Below, piece by piece: positions 41,702-51,012 of a stretch of 64,000 nucleotides of DNA. Source of the DNA: Mycobacterium sp. (GTDB lineage: Bacteria; Actinomycetota; Actinomycetes; Mycobacteriales; Mycobacteriaceae); NCBI RefSeq assembly GCF_004298145.1, contig NZ_SCRH01000040.1, positions 41,413-105,412 on the forward strand, read 5' to 3'. The notes beneath the pieces were generated by a model. That model was given only the letters and a program-made list of their open reading frames with translations, ran no database searches and had not been told where the DNA came from. Every line of letters starts with the position of its first letter. The first letter of the stretch is position 1. The position numbers were made by a program, and so were the translations under genes.

Positions 41702-42367
41702 ATGGATGTGGAGCCCTTGCTGCACTCGATTCCGCCGCTCGCGGTCTACCTGGTGGTAGGCGGTGTGGTCGGGATCGAGAGCCTGGGCATTCCGCTGCCG
41801 GGCGAGATCGTGTTGGTCACCGCGGCGCTGATGTCGTCGCATCATGACCTGGCGGTCAATCCGATCGGGGTCGGTGTCGCCGCGGTGATCGGCGCGGTGG
41901 TCGGAGATTCGATCGGTTACACGATCGGGCGCCGCTTCGGCATGCCGCTGTTCGACCGGCTTGGCCGGCGGTTCCCAAAGCATTTCGGTCCCGGGCACGT
42001 CGCGCTTGCCGAAAAGTTGTTCAACCGGTGGGGCGCCCGGGCCGTCTTCTTGGGCCGCTTCATCGCGCTGCTGCGGATTTTGGCCGGGCCGCTGGCGGGT
42101 GCCCTGAAAATGCACTACCCGCGATTCCTGACGGCCAACGTTTCGGGCGCCATCTGCTGGGCGGGCGGCACGACCGCATTGGTGTACTTCGCGGGAATCG
42201 CGGCCGAACGCTGGTTGCAGCGGTTCTCCTGGATCGGGCTGGTGCTCGCCGTCGTAGCCGGTGTCACGGGCGCAATCCTGTTGCGCGGGCGCACATCACA
42301 GGCGATCGCGGAATTGGAGGCCGAGCATCGCCGCAAGGCCGGCATCAGCACGCCCGACACGGTCTGA
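41702..42367 (+). CDS. DedA-family membrane protein
   Basis: A 221-aa protein with about five hydrophobic segments. DedA/VTT-domain marks: GIESLGIPLPGEIVLV near the N-terminus, GDSIGYTIGRRFG, and FLGRFIALLRILAGPLAGALKM. DedA proteins are proposed lipid scramblases/flippases needed for membrane homeostasis. It abuts the convergent TetR gene with no gap between stops. Confidence 0.9.
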   Translation: MDVEPLLHSIPPLAVYLVVGGVVGIESLGIPLPGEIVLVTAALMSSHHDLAVNPIGVGVAAVIGAVVGDSIGYTIGRRFGMPLFDRLGRRFPKHFGPGHVALAEKLFNRWGARAVFLGRFIALLRILAGPLAGALKMHYPRFLTANVSGAICWAGGTTALVYFAGIAAERWLQRFSWIGLVLAVVAGVTGAILLRGRTSQAIAELEAEHRRKAGISTPDTV

Positions 42368-42985
42368 CTACACGGCCTCGCCCGTGTCGGCCACCAACGG
42401 CGGCCGGTGTTCGGCGATCAGGGCGCGGGCCATCCTGCGGGCGCGCAGCGCCGCGTCGAGGTCCCCGATGGCGGCGAGAACGATGGCGCCCTTCATCAGG
42501 ATGTGCCAGGACGAGGCGAAGTCCTCGACGTCGGTCAAGCCCGCCGCAATCGCGCGGCGGCGCACGATGTCTCGGACCCGGTCGATGTGCGTGATGCAGG
42601 CCCGTCCGGCCGGGTGATCCGGTCCGAACTCGAGCAGCACGTTGATGAACGAGCAGCCTTCGTATCCGTCGCGGAGCTGGAACCAGTCGTGCATGACGTC
42701 GAAGATCGCCAGCAACTGTTCCTCGGGGCCGGTGCCGCGCCGCCGCGACTGCTCCTCGATCAAACCGTGCGTCCAGAGCTCCTCGCGACGCTCCAGCACG
42801 GCCAGCACGAGATCGTTCTTGGTGGCGAAATGGCGGTACAGCGTCGCCCTGGCGACGCTGGCCCGCGCGATCACCTCGTCGGTGCCCACGGCGCGAATGC
42901 CACGGCGGCTGAACAGCTCATATGCGGCGGTCAGCACGCGTTCACGCGCCGACACGGCGGGCGTTCCGACATCGGAAGTTGTCAT
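42368..42985 (-). CDS. TetR/AcrR-family regulator
   Basis: A 205-aa repressor-type protein. Helix-turn-helix: LFSRRGIRAVGTDEVIARASVARATLYRHF at residues about 22-52. The ligand domain contains FQLRDGYEGCSFINVLLEF, a pattern of TetR_C proteins with a cysteine in the pocket. A perfect 18-bp palindrome lies 34 bases upstream of its start, so it is probably autoregulated. Confidence 0.9.
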   Translation of the reverse strand: MTTSDVGTPAVSARERVLTAAYELFSRRGIRAVGTDEVIARASVARATLYRHFATKNDLVLAVLERREELWTHGLIEEQSRRRGTGPEEQLLAIFDVMHDWFQLRDGYEGCSFINVLLEFGPDHPAGRACITHIDRVRDIVRRRAIAAGLTDVEDFASSWHILMKGAIVLAAIGDLDAALRARRMARALIAEHRPPLVADTGEAV

Positions 42986-43018
42986 CGGGCCTTACCGTAC
43001 TCTTAGGCCGGGACCCAT

Positions 43019-43036
43019 AGACAGACCGCCCTGTCT
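43019..43036. promoter_or_regulatory. 18-bp palindrome, TetR operator candidate
   Basis: AGACAG (43019-43024), spacer ACCGCC, CTGTCT (43031-43036). Perfect 6-bp arms, the size and form of TetR/AcrR operators. It lies upstream of the TetR gene and 100 bases from the STAS gene, so it may control either. Confidence 0.6.
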
Positions 43037-43138
43037 CGTTATACAAATGAGATTCGCATCCGCGAAAAGTCTGTCTTCAGACAATAGGACGGGCATCCGT
43101 CGCGGCGTCTCGGACGCCGGTCGATCAGGGGGTCCATC

Positions 43139-43576
43139 GTGAACTCAGCCATTGCGGAACAATTGCCCACCACTCATCTCATGCTGAGCACCAAGCTGGT
43201 CTATGAGCTGGGCGATCCGAACAGCACGCTGCGGGCAACCGCCGATCGCAGCGGCCCGGCGGTGCTGATCTATGCGGGGGGCGAGGTCGACGCGTGCAAC
43301 GAGCACACCTGGCGCCACCTGGTCAGCGAGGCGGCCGCCGTCGTCACCGCGCCCGGCCCGTTCGTGGTCGACGTCACCGGGCTCGAGTTCATGGCTTGCT
43401 GCGCGTTCGCGGCGCTCGCCGACGAGGCCAACCGCTGCCGGGAACGCGGCATCGATCTGCGGCTGGTGAGCTGCGAGCCGATCGTCGCTCGCATCGTCGA
43501 CGCGTGCGGGCTCAGTCGTGCGCTGCCGATCTACCCCACCGTCGACTCCGCGCTCTGTGCGGCCGCGCGCTGGTAA
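43139..43576 (+). CDS. STAS-domain protein, cysteine-rich anti-sigma-antagonist type
   Basis: A 145-aa single-domain protein. The STAS core is visible as AVLIYAGGEVDACNEHTW, FVVDVTGLEFMACCAFAALADEA and IDLRLVSCEPIVARIV. In phosphorylatable antagonists the loop after the D-x-S/T-G-L strand reads F-I-D-S-S-G; here it is FMACCAF, so the usual serine is replaced by Cys87/Cys88. Other cysteines are at 53, 100, 112 and 123. Redox control like that reported for M. tuberculosis RsfA is possible. GTG start at 43139. No anti-sigma gene adjoins. Confidence 0.78.
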   Translation: MNSAIAEQLPTTHLMLSTKLVYELGDPNSTLRATADRSGPAVLIYAGGEVDACNEHTWRHLVSEAAAVVTAPGPFVVDVTGLEFMACCAFAALADEANRCRERGIDLRLVSCEPIVARIVDACGLSRALPIYPTVDSALCAAARW

Positions 43577-43696
43577 TCACACGACACGGCGAGCCGTCCC
43601 CTCAGGACACCGCAGTCGCGTCGAGGTGATGGACGTCATCGCCGAAGTCGCCGCGGCCATACTGAGTTGAGTCTCTTTGCCGTACAAGAACTCTCG

Positions 43697-44482
43697 TCAG
43701 GACACCGCGAGCAGTCGATACAGCCCGATCACGCCGACGACCACGATGACGGCGCGTAACGCATTACCCGACAGCCGCCGCCCATACCGCGCCCCGAGCA
43801 GCCCACCGACCAGGGAGCCGGCCGCGATCAGCCCGGCCGCCGGCCAGCTGATACGATCGAACGCCGCCGACGTATAGGCAACCGCCGCAACCACATTCAC
43901 CACCAGAGCCAACAGGTTTTTAGCCGCGTTCATGCGCTGCACCGACTCCGGCAGCAACGCACCCATCAGGCCGACCAGCAAAATGCCCTGGGCGGCGGTG
44001 AAATAGCCGCCGTAGACACCGACGGCGAATGTGCCCAGCACCAGCGTGGCCATCCGCCCCGGTGTGACATGCTCGGGCGCCCGGCCCGCCTGCTCGGCGC
44101 GCCGGGCGGTCCACGCCTGGATCCGCGGCCCGATCACCACCAATGCCAACGCCAACGCCAACAGCACCGGCACGATCTCGGCGAACACCTTTTCCGGCAG
44201 ATGCAACAGCAGGAAGGCGCCCAGCGTCGCACCGGCCAGCGAAGCCGGAACCTGCCAGCGCAACCGATCCCGTTGACCGCTCAACTCGGCGCGATAACCC
44301 CAGGTGGCCGATACGCTGCCGGCGACCAAGCCCGTCGCGTTCGACATGGTGGCCGTCACCGGCGGAAAGCCGAGCGCGACCAGCGTCGGGAAGGTGATCA
44401 GGGTGCCGGATCCGACCAGCGCGTTGATCGCCCCGGCGGCCAGCCCGGCCAGGCATATGAGGAACATCTGAAACGGCGACAC
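43697..44482 (-). CDS. TauE/SafE-family sulfite/anion exporter
   Basis: A 261-aa membrane protein with about eight helices in two halves. The N-terminal LAGLAAGAINALVGSGTLITFPTLVALGFPPVTATMSN is the family signature, repeated as GVYGGYFTAAQGILLVGLMG and later AGSLVGGLLGARYGRRL. It probably exports sulfite, sulfoacetate or another organic anion. GTG start at 44482. The 120 bases before its stop (43577-43696) hold no gene. Confidence 0.88.
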   Translation of the reverse strand: MSPFQMFLICLAGLAAGAINALVGSGTLITFPTLVALGFPPVTATMSNATGLVAGSVSATWGYRAELSGQRDRLRWQVPASLAGATLGAFLLLHLPEKVFAEIVPVLLALALALVVIGPRIQAWTARRAEQAGRAPEHVTPGRMATLVLGTFAVGVYGGYFTAAQGILLVGLMGALLPESVQRMNAAKNLLALVVNVVAAVAYTSAAFDRISWPAAGLIAAGSLVGGLLGARYGRRLSGNALRAVIVVVGVIGLYRLLAVS

Positions 44483-44539
44483 CGAAGAAAAACCTTAGCC
44501 TGCCGCCGATTTCGTCCCGAACGCGACTGCTCGCCGCGA

Positions 44540-45481
44540 TCAGGCGGGCGGAGCCTCGGCGCCGCGCTCTACCCCGGCACGCAGCTTGACCGACGCCGAA
44601 TACACCAGGGTCCGAAAGTGCAGCACCGGATCGTCGGAGGGTTCGATGCCCACCGTCACACGCATCGGGTCGAACACCACGATGTCGTCGCCGTGCTCGC
44701 GCTCGGTGTCCAGACCGGTGACCTCCAGGGTGCCCACGGTGACGATCTGGGTGCTCTGCCAGGCCGACGACGGGTCCACCGTGGAGTCGGTGGGCCCGGC
44801 GATCTGCACCCGGAAGGCGAACCGCACCGGGCCGCCCTCCAACCGTGTCGTCAGCTCGTCGGTGAGGAAGTCCGGGTCCTTGCCGTGGGCGTCCGACCCC
44901 GACAGGTAGTCCTCGGCCGCGGCCGGAACCAGGTGGTAGCGAACGAATCTGGCGCTGTCGTCGGCGGCGACCCAGCGGAACGCGTGCAGCCCGTGGTATT
45001 CGGTGGTGGCATAGCTGGCCGGGATCCGGTTGGCCTCCCGCAGTACGGGTAACGCGCCCAGCAGCCCAGGATGGGTGAGCAGGTGTTTGGCCATGCGCAG
45101 CGGCGTCGTCAGGCCGGGCCGCATCGCCTTGAGCAGGTCGATGAAGCCGTACGGCGTGCTGGAGACGAAGAGCCGGGCGGTCTGCGTCGAGACGTCGGTG
45201 GTGGAGCCGTCGGGCAGGGTGAACTTCACCGCCATCCCGCGCACGCCCGGCTGGCCGTCGCGCTGCTTGGGGTTGCCCGATCCGTTGGAGAAGCGGATCA
45301 GTGCCGGGACGGGCGAACCATCGAGATACCTTGCGCGCGAGAGCATCACCGCGTCGGGGGTTGCGGTGAACGTGCCGCGATACAGCGTGCCCTTCGCGTG
45401 CAATGCGCGACAGCCGGGCTGGGCGCCGCCGGCGCCTCGAATCGCCTCGATCGCTTGGTCAGGAGTAAGTCGACCGCTCAT
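44540..45481 (-). CDS. small haem catalase-family protein (SrpA-like)
   Basis: A 313-aa mini-catalase, well short of the usual 480+ residues. The distal histidine is in ALHAKGTLYRGTF, the distal Asn region in FSNGSGNPK, and the proximal haem tyrosine in HFRTLVYSASVKLR near the end. Mini-catalases often act as organic peroxidases or peroxide-dependent oxygenases and not as strong catalases. ATG start at 45481. Confidence 0.85.
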   Translation of the reverse strand: MSGRLTPDQAIEAIRGAGGAQPGCRALHAKGTLYRGTFTATPDAVMLSRARYLDGSPVPALIRFSNGSGNPKQRDGQPGVRGMAVKFTLPDGSTTDVSTQTARLFVSSTPYGFIDLLKAMRPGLTTPLRMAKHLLTHPGLLGALPVLREANRIPASYATTEYHGLHAFRWVAADDSARFVRYHLVPAAAEDYLSGSDAHGKDPDFLTDELTTRLEGGPVRFAFRVQIAGPTDSTVDPSSAWQSTQIVTVGTLEVTGLDTEREHGDDIVVFDPMRVTVGIEPSDDPVLHFRTLVYSASVKLRAGVERGAEAPPA

Positions 45482-45516
45482 GGACGAATCTTAGTAGCAT
45501 TTGAATCCCGGTGGTA

Positions 45517-46308
45517 TCAGGTGGGAAAGCCGAAGAGTTCGACGACACCGTGATCGCGACCGGCCGTATAGCCGCCGTCGACGGCGATGGCCTGACCGCT
45601 GACGAACGAGGCGTCGGGAGACAGCAGGAAGGCCGCCATGGAAGCGATCTCCTCGGGCTGCCCCAATCGCCGCAGCGCATGCTCCTTGGTGATCGAGGCG
45701 AGCGGCCCCTCCATGCCGGGAATGCTGAAAACGCTGTGCGCCATCGGTGTTTCGATGAAGCCGGGGCAGATGACGTTCGCCCGGATACCGCTCGGCCCGT
45801 AGTCGAGCGCGATGTTCTTGGTGAGCAGCACGACACCGCCCTTGGCCGCGTTGTACGAGCTGCCGCCGGCGGTGCCTTCCAGGCCTTCGACGCTGGCGAC
45901 CGTCACGATCGAGCCCCGTTCACCGTCGGCCCGGGGCTGTTCGATCATCCGGGCCAGGGCCGCCTTGGCGACCAGGAAGGTGCCGGTGAGGTTGATCTCG
46001 ATCACCCGGTCCCATTCGGCACGGTCGAGCAAATGCACCGGGCCTCCCCCGGCGACACCGGCCGCGTGGAAGAGACCGTCGAGGCGGCCCGGCACGGCGG
46101 CGAGCACCGCGGCGATCGCGGCTTCGTCGGTCACGTCGGCGGGCACGAAGGTGAACCGCGGGCCCAGGTCGTCGGGCGGGCCGGCCAGGTCGGCGCCGAC
46201 GACGCTGCCGCCCTCGGCCAACAACCGCCGCGCGGTGGCCAGCCCGATTCCGGAGGCGGCACCGGTCACGACGAAGGTGCGGGAGCGGGCGCGGTCGGGC
46301 TTCACCAT
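45517..46308 (-). CDS. SDR-family oxidoreductase
   Basis: A 263-aa enzyme: FVVTGAASGIGLATARRL, LFHAAGVAGG, TVASVEGLEGTAGGSSYNAAKGG (Ser, Tyr, Lys) and SFVSGQAIAVDGGYTA. Substrate unknown. ATG at 46308 (MVKPDRARS) is used; an ATG 19 codons upstream is less likely. It ends 35 bases from the catalase start on the same strand. Confidence 0.87.
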   Translation of the reverse strand: MVKPDRARSRTFVVTGAASGIGLATARRLLAEGGSVVGADLAGPPDDLGPRFTFVPADVTDEAAIAAVLAAVPGRLDGLFHAAGVAGGGPVHLLDRAEWDRVIEINLTGTFLVAKAALARMIEQPRADGERGSIVTVASVEGLEGTAGGSSYNAAKGGVVLLTKNIALDYGPSGIRANVICPGFIETPMAHSVFSIPGMEGPLASITKEHALRRLGQPEEIASMAAFLLSPDASFVSGQAIAVDGGYTAGRDHGVVELFGFPT

Positions 46309-46455
46309 GTCGGATCCTTGTCGGGTGGGTAGGTCGGGCGGCGGCCCAGTCATGGTGACACACATGGCGAACCCACCTTGGACTTTGCCGCTGTTGCCGG
46401 AGGACGATGGGACCGAGCTCGAATGCCGCTCCGCCCGAGAGAGTTAGGAACAACG

Positions 46456-47067
46456 ATGACATCGACCCGGCCGCAGGCGTCCGCTGTCCCCGCCTCGGCA
46501 CACCCGGCCGGTTGGCGGTTCGGGACGCTGAGCGCGGCCGTGGCCACCGTGGCCGCGGCGGTCGTCCTGGCCGGGGCCGGACCAACGACCGGGGTGGTTC
46601 TGACTTCCGGCGACGCGATCGCCATCGCGCAGGGCGTCTCGGTAACGCCGGCGCCCGGCTGGACGCTGGGAAACCGCGGCCCCAACTGGGTGGCGCTGAA
46701 CAACGCCGACACCAGCGCCCAGATGCGGATCACGGTCAAACAAGCCGGCGGCACCGACGCCGCCGCGGTTCTGTCATCCGACATCGACCAGTTCACCCGC
46801 GGCGCATCGGCCATCTTGACCGAGGTGAATCGCTTGACCCCGCCGGAGACCAAGCCGCTGCAGGGACCCAACTTTCAGCAGGAAGCGTCCGTCAACTACA
46901 CGGCCAACGTGGTGAACCCGCAAGGCACGATTCCGGTGATCGGCACGTTCACCGAGCTGCTCAACACCTCGAACGGCCGCTCGGCGTTCATCGACTTCCG
47001 GCAAGGCGGTAATGCGACCACCCAAGCCGCCGGCGACGGCGGAATGATGATCAGCTCCATGCAATGA
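46456..47067 (+). CDS. secreted or membrane-anchored mycobacterial-type protein
   Basis: A 203-aa protein. One hydrophobic helix (residues about 22-52, TLSAAVATVAAAVVLAGAGP) acts as signal or anchor, followed by an extracytoplasmic domain with VSVTPAPGWTLGNRGPNWVALNN, MRITVKQAGG and TFTELLNTSNGRSAFIDFRQGG. This domain resembles mycobacterial secreted/membrane proteins of unknown function. The ATG at 46456 follows GTTAGGAAC. Confidence 0.7.
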   Translation: MTSTRPQASAVPASAHPAGWRFGTLSAAVATVAAAVVLAGAGPTTGVVLTSGDAIAIAQGVSVTPAPGWTLGNRGPNWVALNNADTSAQMRITVKQAGGTDAAAVLSSDIDQFTRGASAILTEVNRLTPPETKPLQGPNFQQEASVNYTANVVNPQGTIPVIGTFTELLNTSNGRSAFIDFRQGGNATTQAAGDGGMMISSMQ

Positions 47068-47160
47068 GACCCTGACCGCCGACGCTCGCGAGGGTCGGCG
47101 TCGTGTGCGCAGCACCGACCGCGTATTACAAACTGGAACAGACCGAACGCGGAGGGGTTC

Positions 47161-48716
<1,556 letters not shown>

Positions 48717-48717
<1 letters not shown>

Positions 48718-48791
48718 GCGCGTTACAGCCGGCCCTCGACGCGCAGTTCCGGATGCACCCAATCGGGTGAGCGGCGTTCCTTGAACGAGCG
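48717..48791 (-). repeat. 75-bp direct repeat, left copy: echA 3'-end fragment
   Basis: Identical to 60838-60912 except 48732 (G) versus 60853 (T). On the minus strand it reads RSFKERRSPDWVHPELRVEGRL and stop, the C-terminus of the enoyl-CoA hydratase encoded at 60844-61683. No other part of that gene is present here, so this is a boundary duplication and not a gene. Confidence 0.9.
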
Positions 48792-48801
48792 TAACTGCGT
48801 G

Positions 48802-48884
48802 TTCACTTAAACATCTAATTATCCCTTGACGGTTATTCTTCCTCGATATTATCGTCTGTTCATAGACTATGAGTGATTCACTTA
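48802..48884. promoter_or_regulatory. promoter region of amidase gene with two TTCACTTA sites
   Basis: TTCACTTA occurs at 48802-48809 and again at 48877-48884, the second within AGTGA-T-TCACT (48872-48882), a near-palindrome. The sequence between is AT-rich (CTAATTATCCC, GATATTATCG). The same octamer in either orientation recurs at 53416, 53493 and 60550, always upstream of genes of the same module. Confidence 0.5.
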
Positions 48885-48980
48885 CTACCTCCGGGGAGAC
48901 GGCATGACGAGCGGGAATCGCAAATGCCTGTCATGCCGGGCGAGCGCCGGGTGCGAGTACAAACCTGAGGAGCCACGGCG

Positions 48981-50384
48981 TTGAATGACCTCCCAAGCAC
49001 CCTGACCGAGGCGGCGGTGGCTTTGCGCTCTGGTGCCGTAACCTCGGTCGCGCTCACCGAAGCGGCCATCGCACGCGCGGAGAAGCTGGACGGCGTCCTC
49101 GGTGTGTATCTGGCCAGATTCGACGAGTACGCGATGGCCGCGGCCGCGGCTGCCGATGCCGAACTGGCGGGCGGGGTGGACCGCGGCTCTCTGCACGGGA
49201 TTCCTTGCGGCATCAAGGATATCGTCGCGATGGCCGAAGGTCCCACCACCGCGCAGAGCCTGGTCTTGGATCCCGCCTGGGGCGCCGGACGGGACGCACC
49301 GGTCGTCGCCCGGCTCAAGCGCGCCGGCGCGGTAATCACCGGCAAGACCTCCACGATGGAATTTGCCCTCGGGCTGACCGATCCTGATAAACCGTTCCCT
49401 GTCCCGCGCAACCCCTGGGACACCGCGACCTGGCCGGGCGGGTCAAGCTCCGGGTCGGGCGCCGGCGTCGCCGCGGGCCTGTTCTACGCGGCGATCGGCA
49501 CCGACACCCTTGGCAGCATCCGGATACCCGCGGGCTTTTGCGGAGTGAGCGGCCTGATGCCGACCTTCGGCCGGGTGCCCAAGTCCGGTTGCGTGCCGCT
49601 CGGCTACAGCCTGGACCACGTCGGCCCGCTGGCGCGGAGCGCGGCGGACTGCGCCGCCGTGCTCGAAGCCATTGCGGGGCATCATCCGAGCGACCCGGAC
49701 TGCGTGGATGCGCCGTTCACCACACGGGGTCATGCCGGGGATCTGGCCGGTCTTCGAGTCGGCCTGGTGACTGAGCACCAGCTCTCCGACCAGCCCGACC
49801 CCGCGCTGCTGCCTGCTCTGGAGGCCGCCGCGGGAGTGCTGGCCGCGCAGGGCGCGGACGTCCGTGAGGCCCAGCTGCCCTACTTCCCCGAGGTGGTCGC
49901 CGCGAGCATCGCGACCACGGTGGCCGAGGCTCTCGCCTACCACCGTGACGACCTGGGCCGCCGCTGGCTCGACTATTCCGACATGACCCGCGCCATGCTC
50001 GCTCTTGGCGCATTTGTCTCGGGCGCGGATTACGTCCAGGCACAGCGCGTCCGCCGCGTTGCTCAGCAGGCCCTCCGCGAGCTGTTCACCGAGGTCGACC
50101 TGATCGCCTGCCCCACGCTGAAGGGTGGCGCGCCCAGCTACGAGGTGCTCGTTTCACGCTGCAAAGATGTCAGCTGGCTGGCCGGGCTGGTCAACACCGT
50201 CTACTGGAATTTCGTGGGCAATCCCGTGCTTGCGGTCCCCATCGGATTCACGTCGGTCGGGATGCCGTTGTCCATGCAGATCGCCGCTCGACCGTTTGAC
50301 GACACGACCGCGCTGCGGGCCGGCGAAATCTATCAGAGGCACACAAGCTGGCACTTGCGGCGACCCCCCGCTTTTACCGGCTAA
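48981..50384 (+). CDS. amidase-signature family amidohydrolase
   Basis: A 467-aa enzyme with the Ser-cisSer-Lys triad: lysine in PCGIKDIVA, serines in WPGGSSSGSGAGVAAGL and the region GTDTLGSIRIPAGFCG. It hydrolyses a carboxamide (or ester) to an acid. The TTG start at 48981 has GAGGAG eight bases upstream. A small GatC-like protein gene follows after 28 bases. Within the module it could release the acid that FadD activates. Confidence 0.88.
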   Translation: MNDLPSTLTEAAVALRSGAVTSVALTEAAIARAEKLDGVLGVYLARFDEYAMAAAAAADAELAGGVDRGSLHGIPCGIKDIVAMAEGPTTAQSLVLDPAWGAGRDAPVVARLKRAGAVITGKTSTMEFALGLTDPDKPFPVPRNPWDTATWPGGSSSGSGAGVAAGLFYAAIGTDTLGSIRIPAGFCGVSGLMPTFGRVPKSGCVPLGYSLDHVGPLARSAADCAAVLEAIAGHHPSDPDCVDAPFTTRGHAGDLAGLRVGLVTEHQLSDQPDPALLPALEAAAGVLAAQGADVREAQLPYFPEVVAASIATTVAEALAYHRDDLGRRWLDYSDMTRAMLALGAFVSGADYVQAQRVRRVAQQALRELFTEVDLIACPTLKGGAPSYEVLVSRCKDVSWLAGLVNTVYWNFVGNPVLAVPIGFTSVGMPLSMQIAARPFDDTTALRAGEIYQRHTSWHLRRPPAFTG

Positions 50385-50412
50385 CTGCCTTTTTGGCCAA
50401 GGGAGGAAATTG

Positions 50413-50625
50413 ATGGAAACGACCGCCTGTGAGACCTCGGTCCGCGCACTGCTCACCTCGTCCGGTCTATCGCCCGGTCCCGACGAGGTCGCGGTACTGT
50501 GCTCAGGCTACCCCGCCTTCCGGGCTCTGATTGACGCCCTTTACTCCGTCGCCGCGGCCCGCTACGCCGAGCCGGCCCTCCGGTTCCGCGCCGCCGACAC
50601 GACCCACACCGATTGGGCACCCTGA
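50413..50625 (+). CDS. GatC/AtzG-like small amidase partner
   Basis: A 70-aa helical protein: SVRALLTSSGLSPGPDEVAVLCSGYPAFRALIDALYSVAA. This matches the short GatC/AtzG-type chains that wrap around amidase-signature subunits and stabilise them. A strong ribosome site (GGGAGGAAA) precedes the ATG. Position directly after the amidase supports a two-subunit hydrolase. Confidence 0.65.
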   Translation: METTACETSVRALLTSSGLSPGPDEVAVLCSGYPAFRALIDALYSVAAARYAEPALRFRAADTTHTDWAP

Positions 50626-50687
50626 TTCGGACGGTCAGCATTGCGTTCGTTAGCGCCCCCGGGCGAGAACCGGCCGGTGCCGGCAAG

Positions 50688-50891
50688 TCACTGCCGCCGA
50701 TTGGCGTGGTCGATCGCGGCGCACGTGGCGTCCTGCGCAACCGCCGCGGCAAGTGCCGCGTGCACCTGTGCCGCCGCAATCAGATTGCGTTGCGCCACAG
50801 GTGACGCGGACGAGCCCTGGCCGAGTGCGATTCCCAGCAAGCGCAGTGCCTCGTTGCGGTGCTGCTCGATCCGGGCGTCGACCTCAGCCAC
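50688..50891 (-). CDS. 67-aa helical protein, coupled
   Basis: From GTG 50891: AEVDARIEQHRNEALRLLGIALGQGS, then LIAAAQVHAALAAAVAQDATC. Helical, alanine-rich, no known motif. The GTG overlaps the preceding 41-aa frame's end (GTGGCTGA), so translation is coupled. It is the last gene of the SDR-ALDH operon. Confidence 0.45.
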   Translation of the reverse strand: MAEVDARIEQHRNEALRLLGIALGQGSSASPVAQRNLIAAAQVHAALAAAVAQDATCAAIDHANRRQ

Positions 50892-51009
50892 GGTGCGCCT
50901 CGTCGTCGTTTCGGGTGATGAATGACAGCAGCAGCCCGAGGGTGCGCTCGGCGCCTTCGCGCAGCGGGCTGTGGTCATCAGTCAGCTGCTGATGCAGCCT
51001 CAAATCCAT
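50884..51009 (-). CDS. 41-aa small protein, coupled to ALDH
   Basis: MDLRLHQQLTDDHSPLREGA to TRNDDEAHRG. It starts 4 bases after the ALDH stop and runs into the 67-aa frame. Too short to assign; conserved spacing between the two and the ALDH suggests real coding. Confidence 0.4.
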   Translation of the reverse strand: MDLRLHQQLTDDHSPLREGAERTLGLLLSFITRNDDEAHRG

Positions 51010-51012
51010 GGC

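Noticed and set aside
44130..44165. Short GCCAAC/GCCAATG repetition in the TauE gene as a CRISPR or tandem repeat
   Set aside because: Only a few imperfect copies within a coding Ala/Leu helix; explained by codon repetition in a membrane segment. No CRISPR array was seen in the window.
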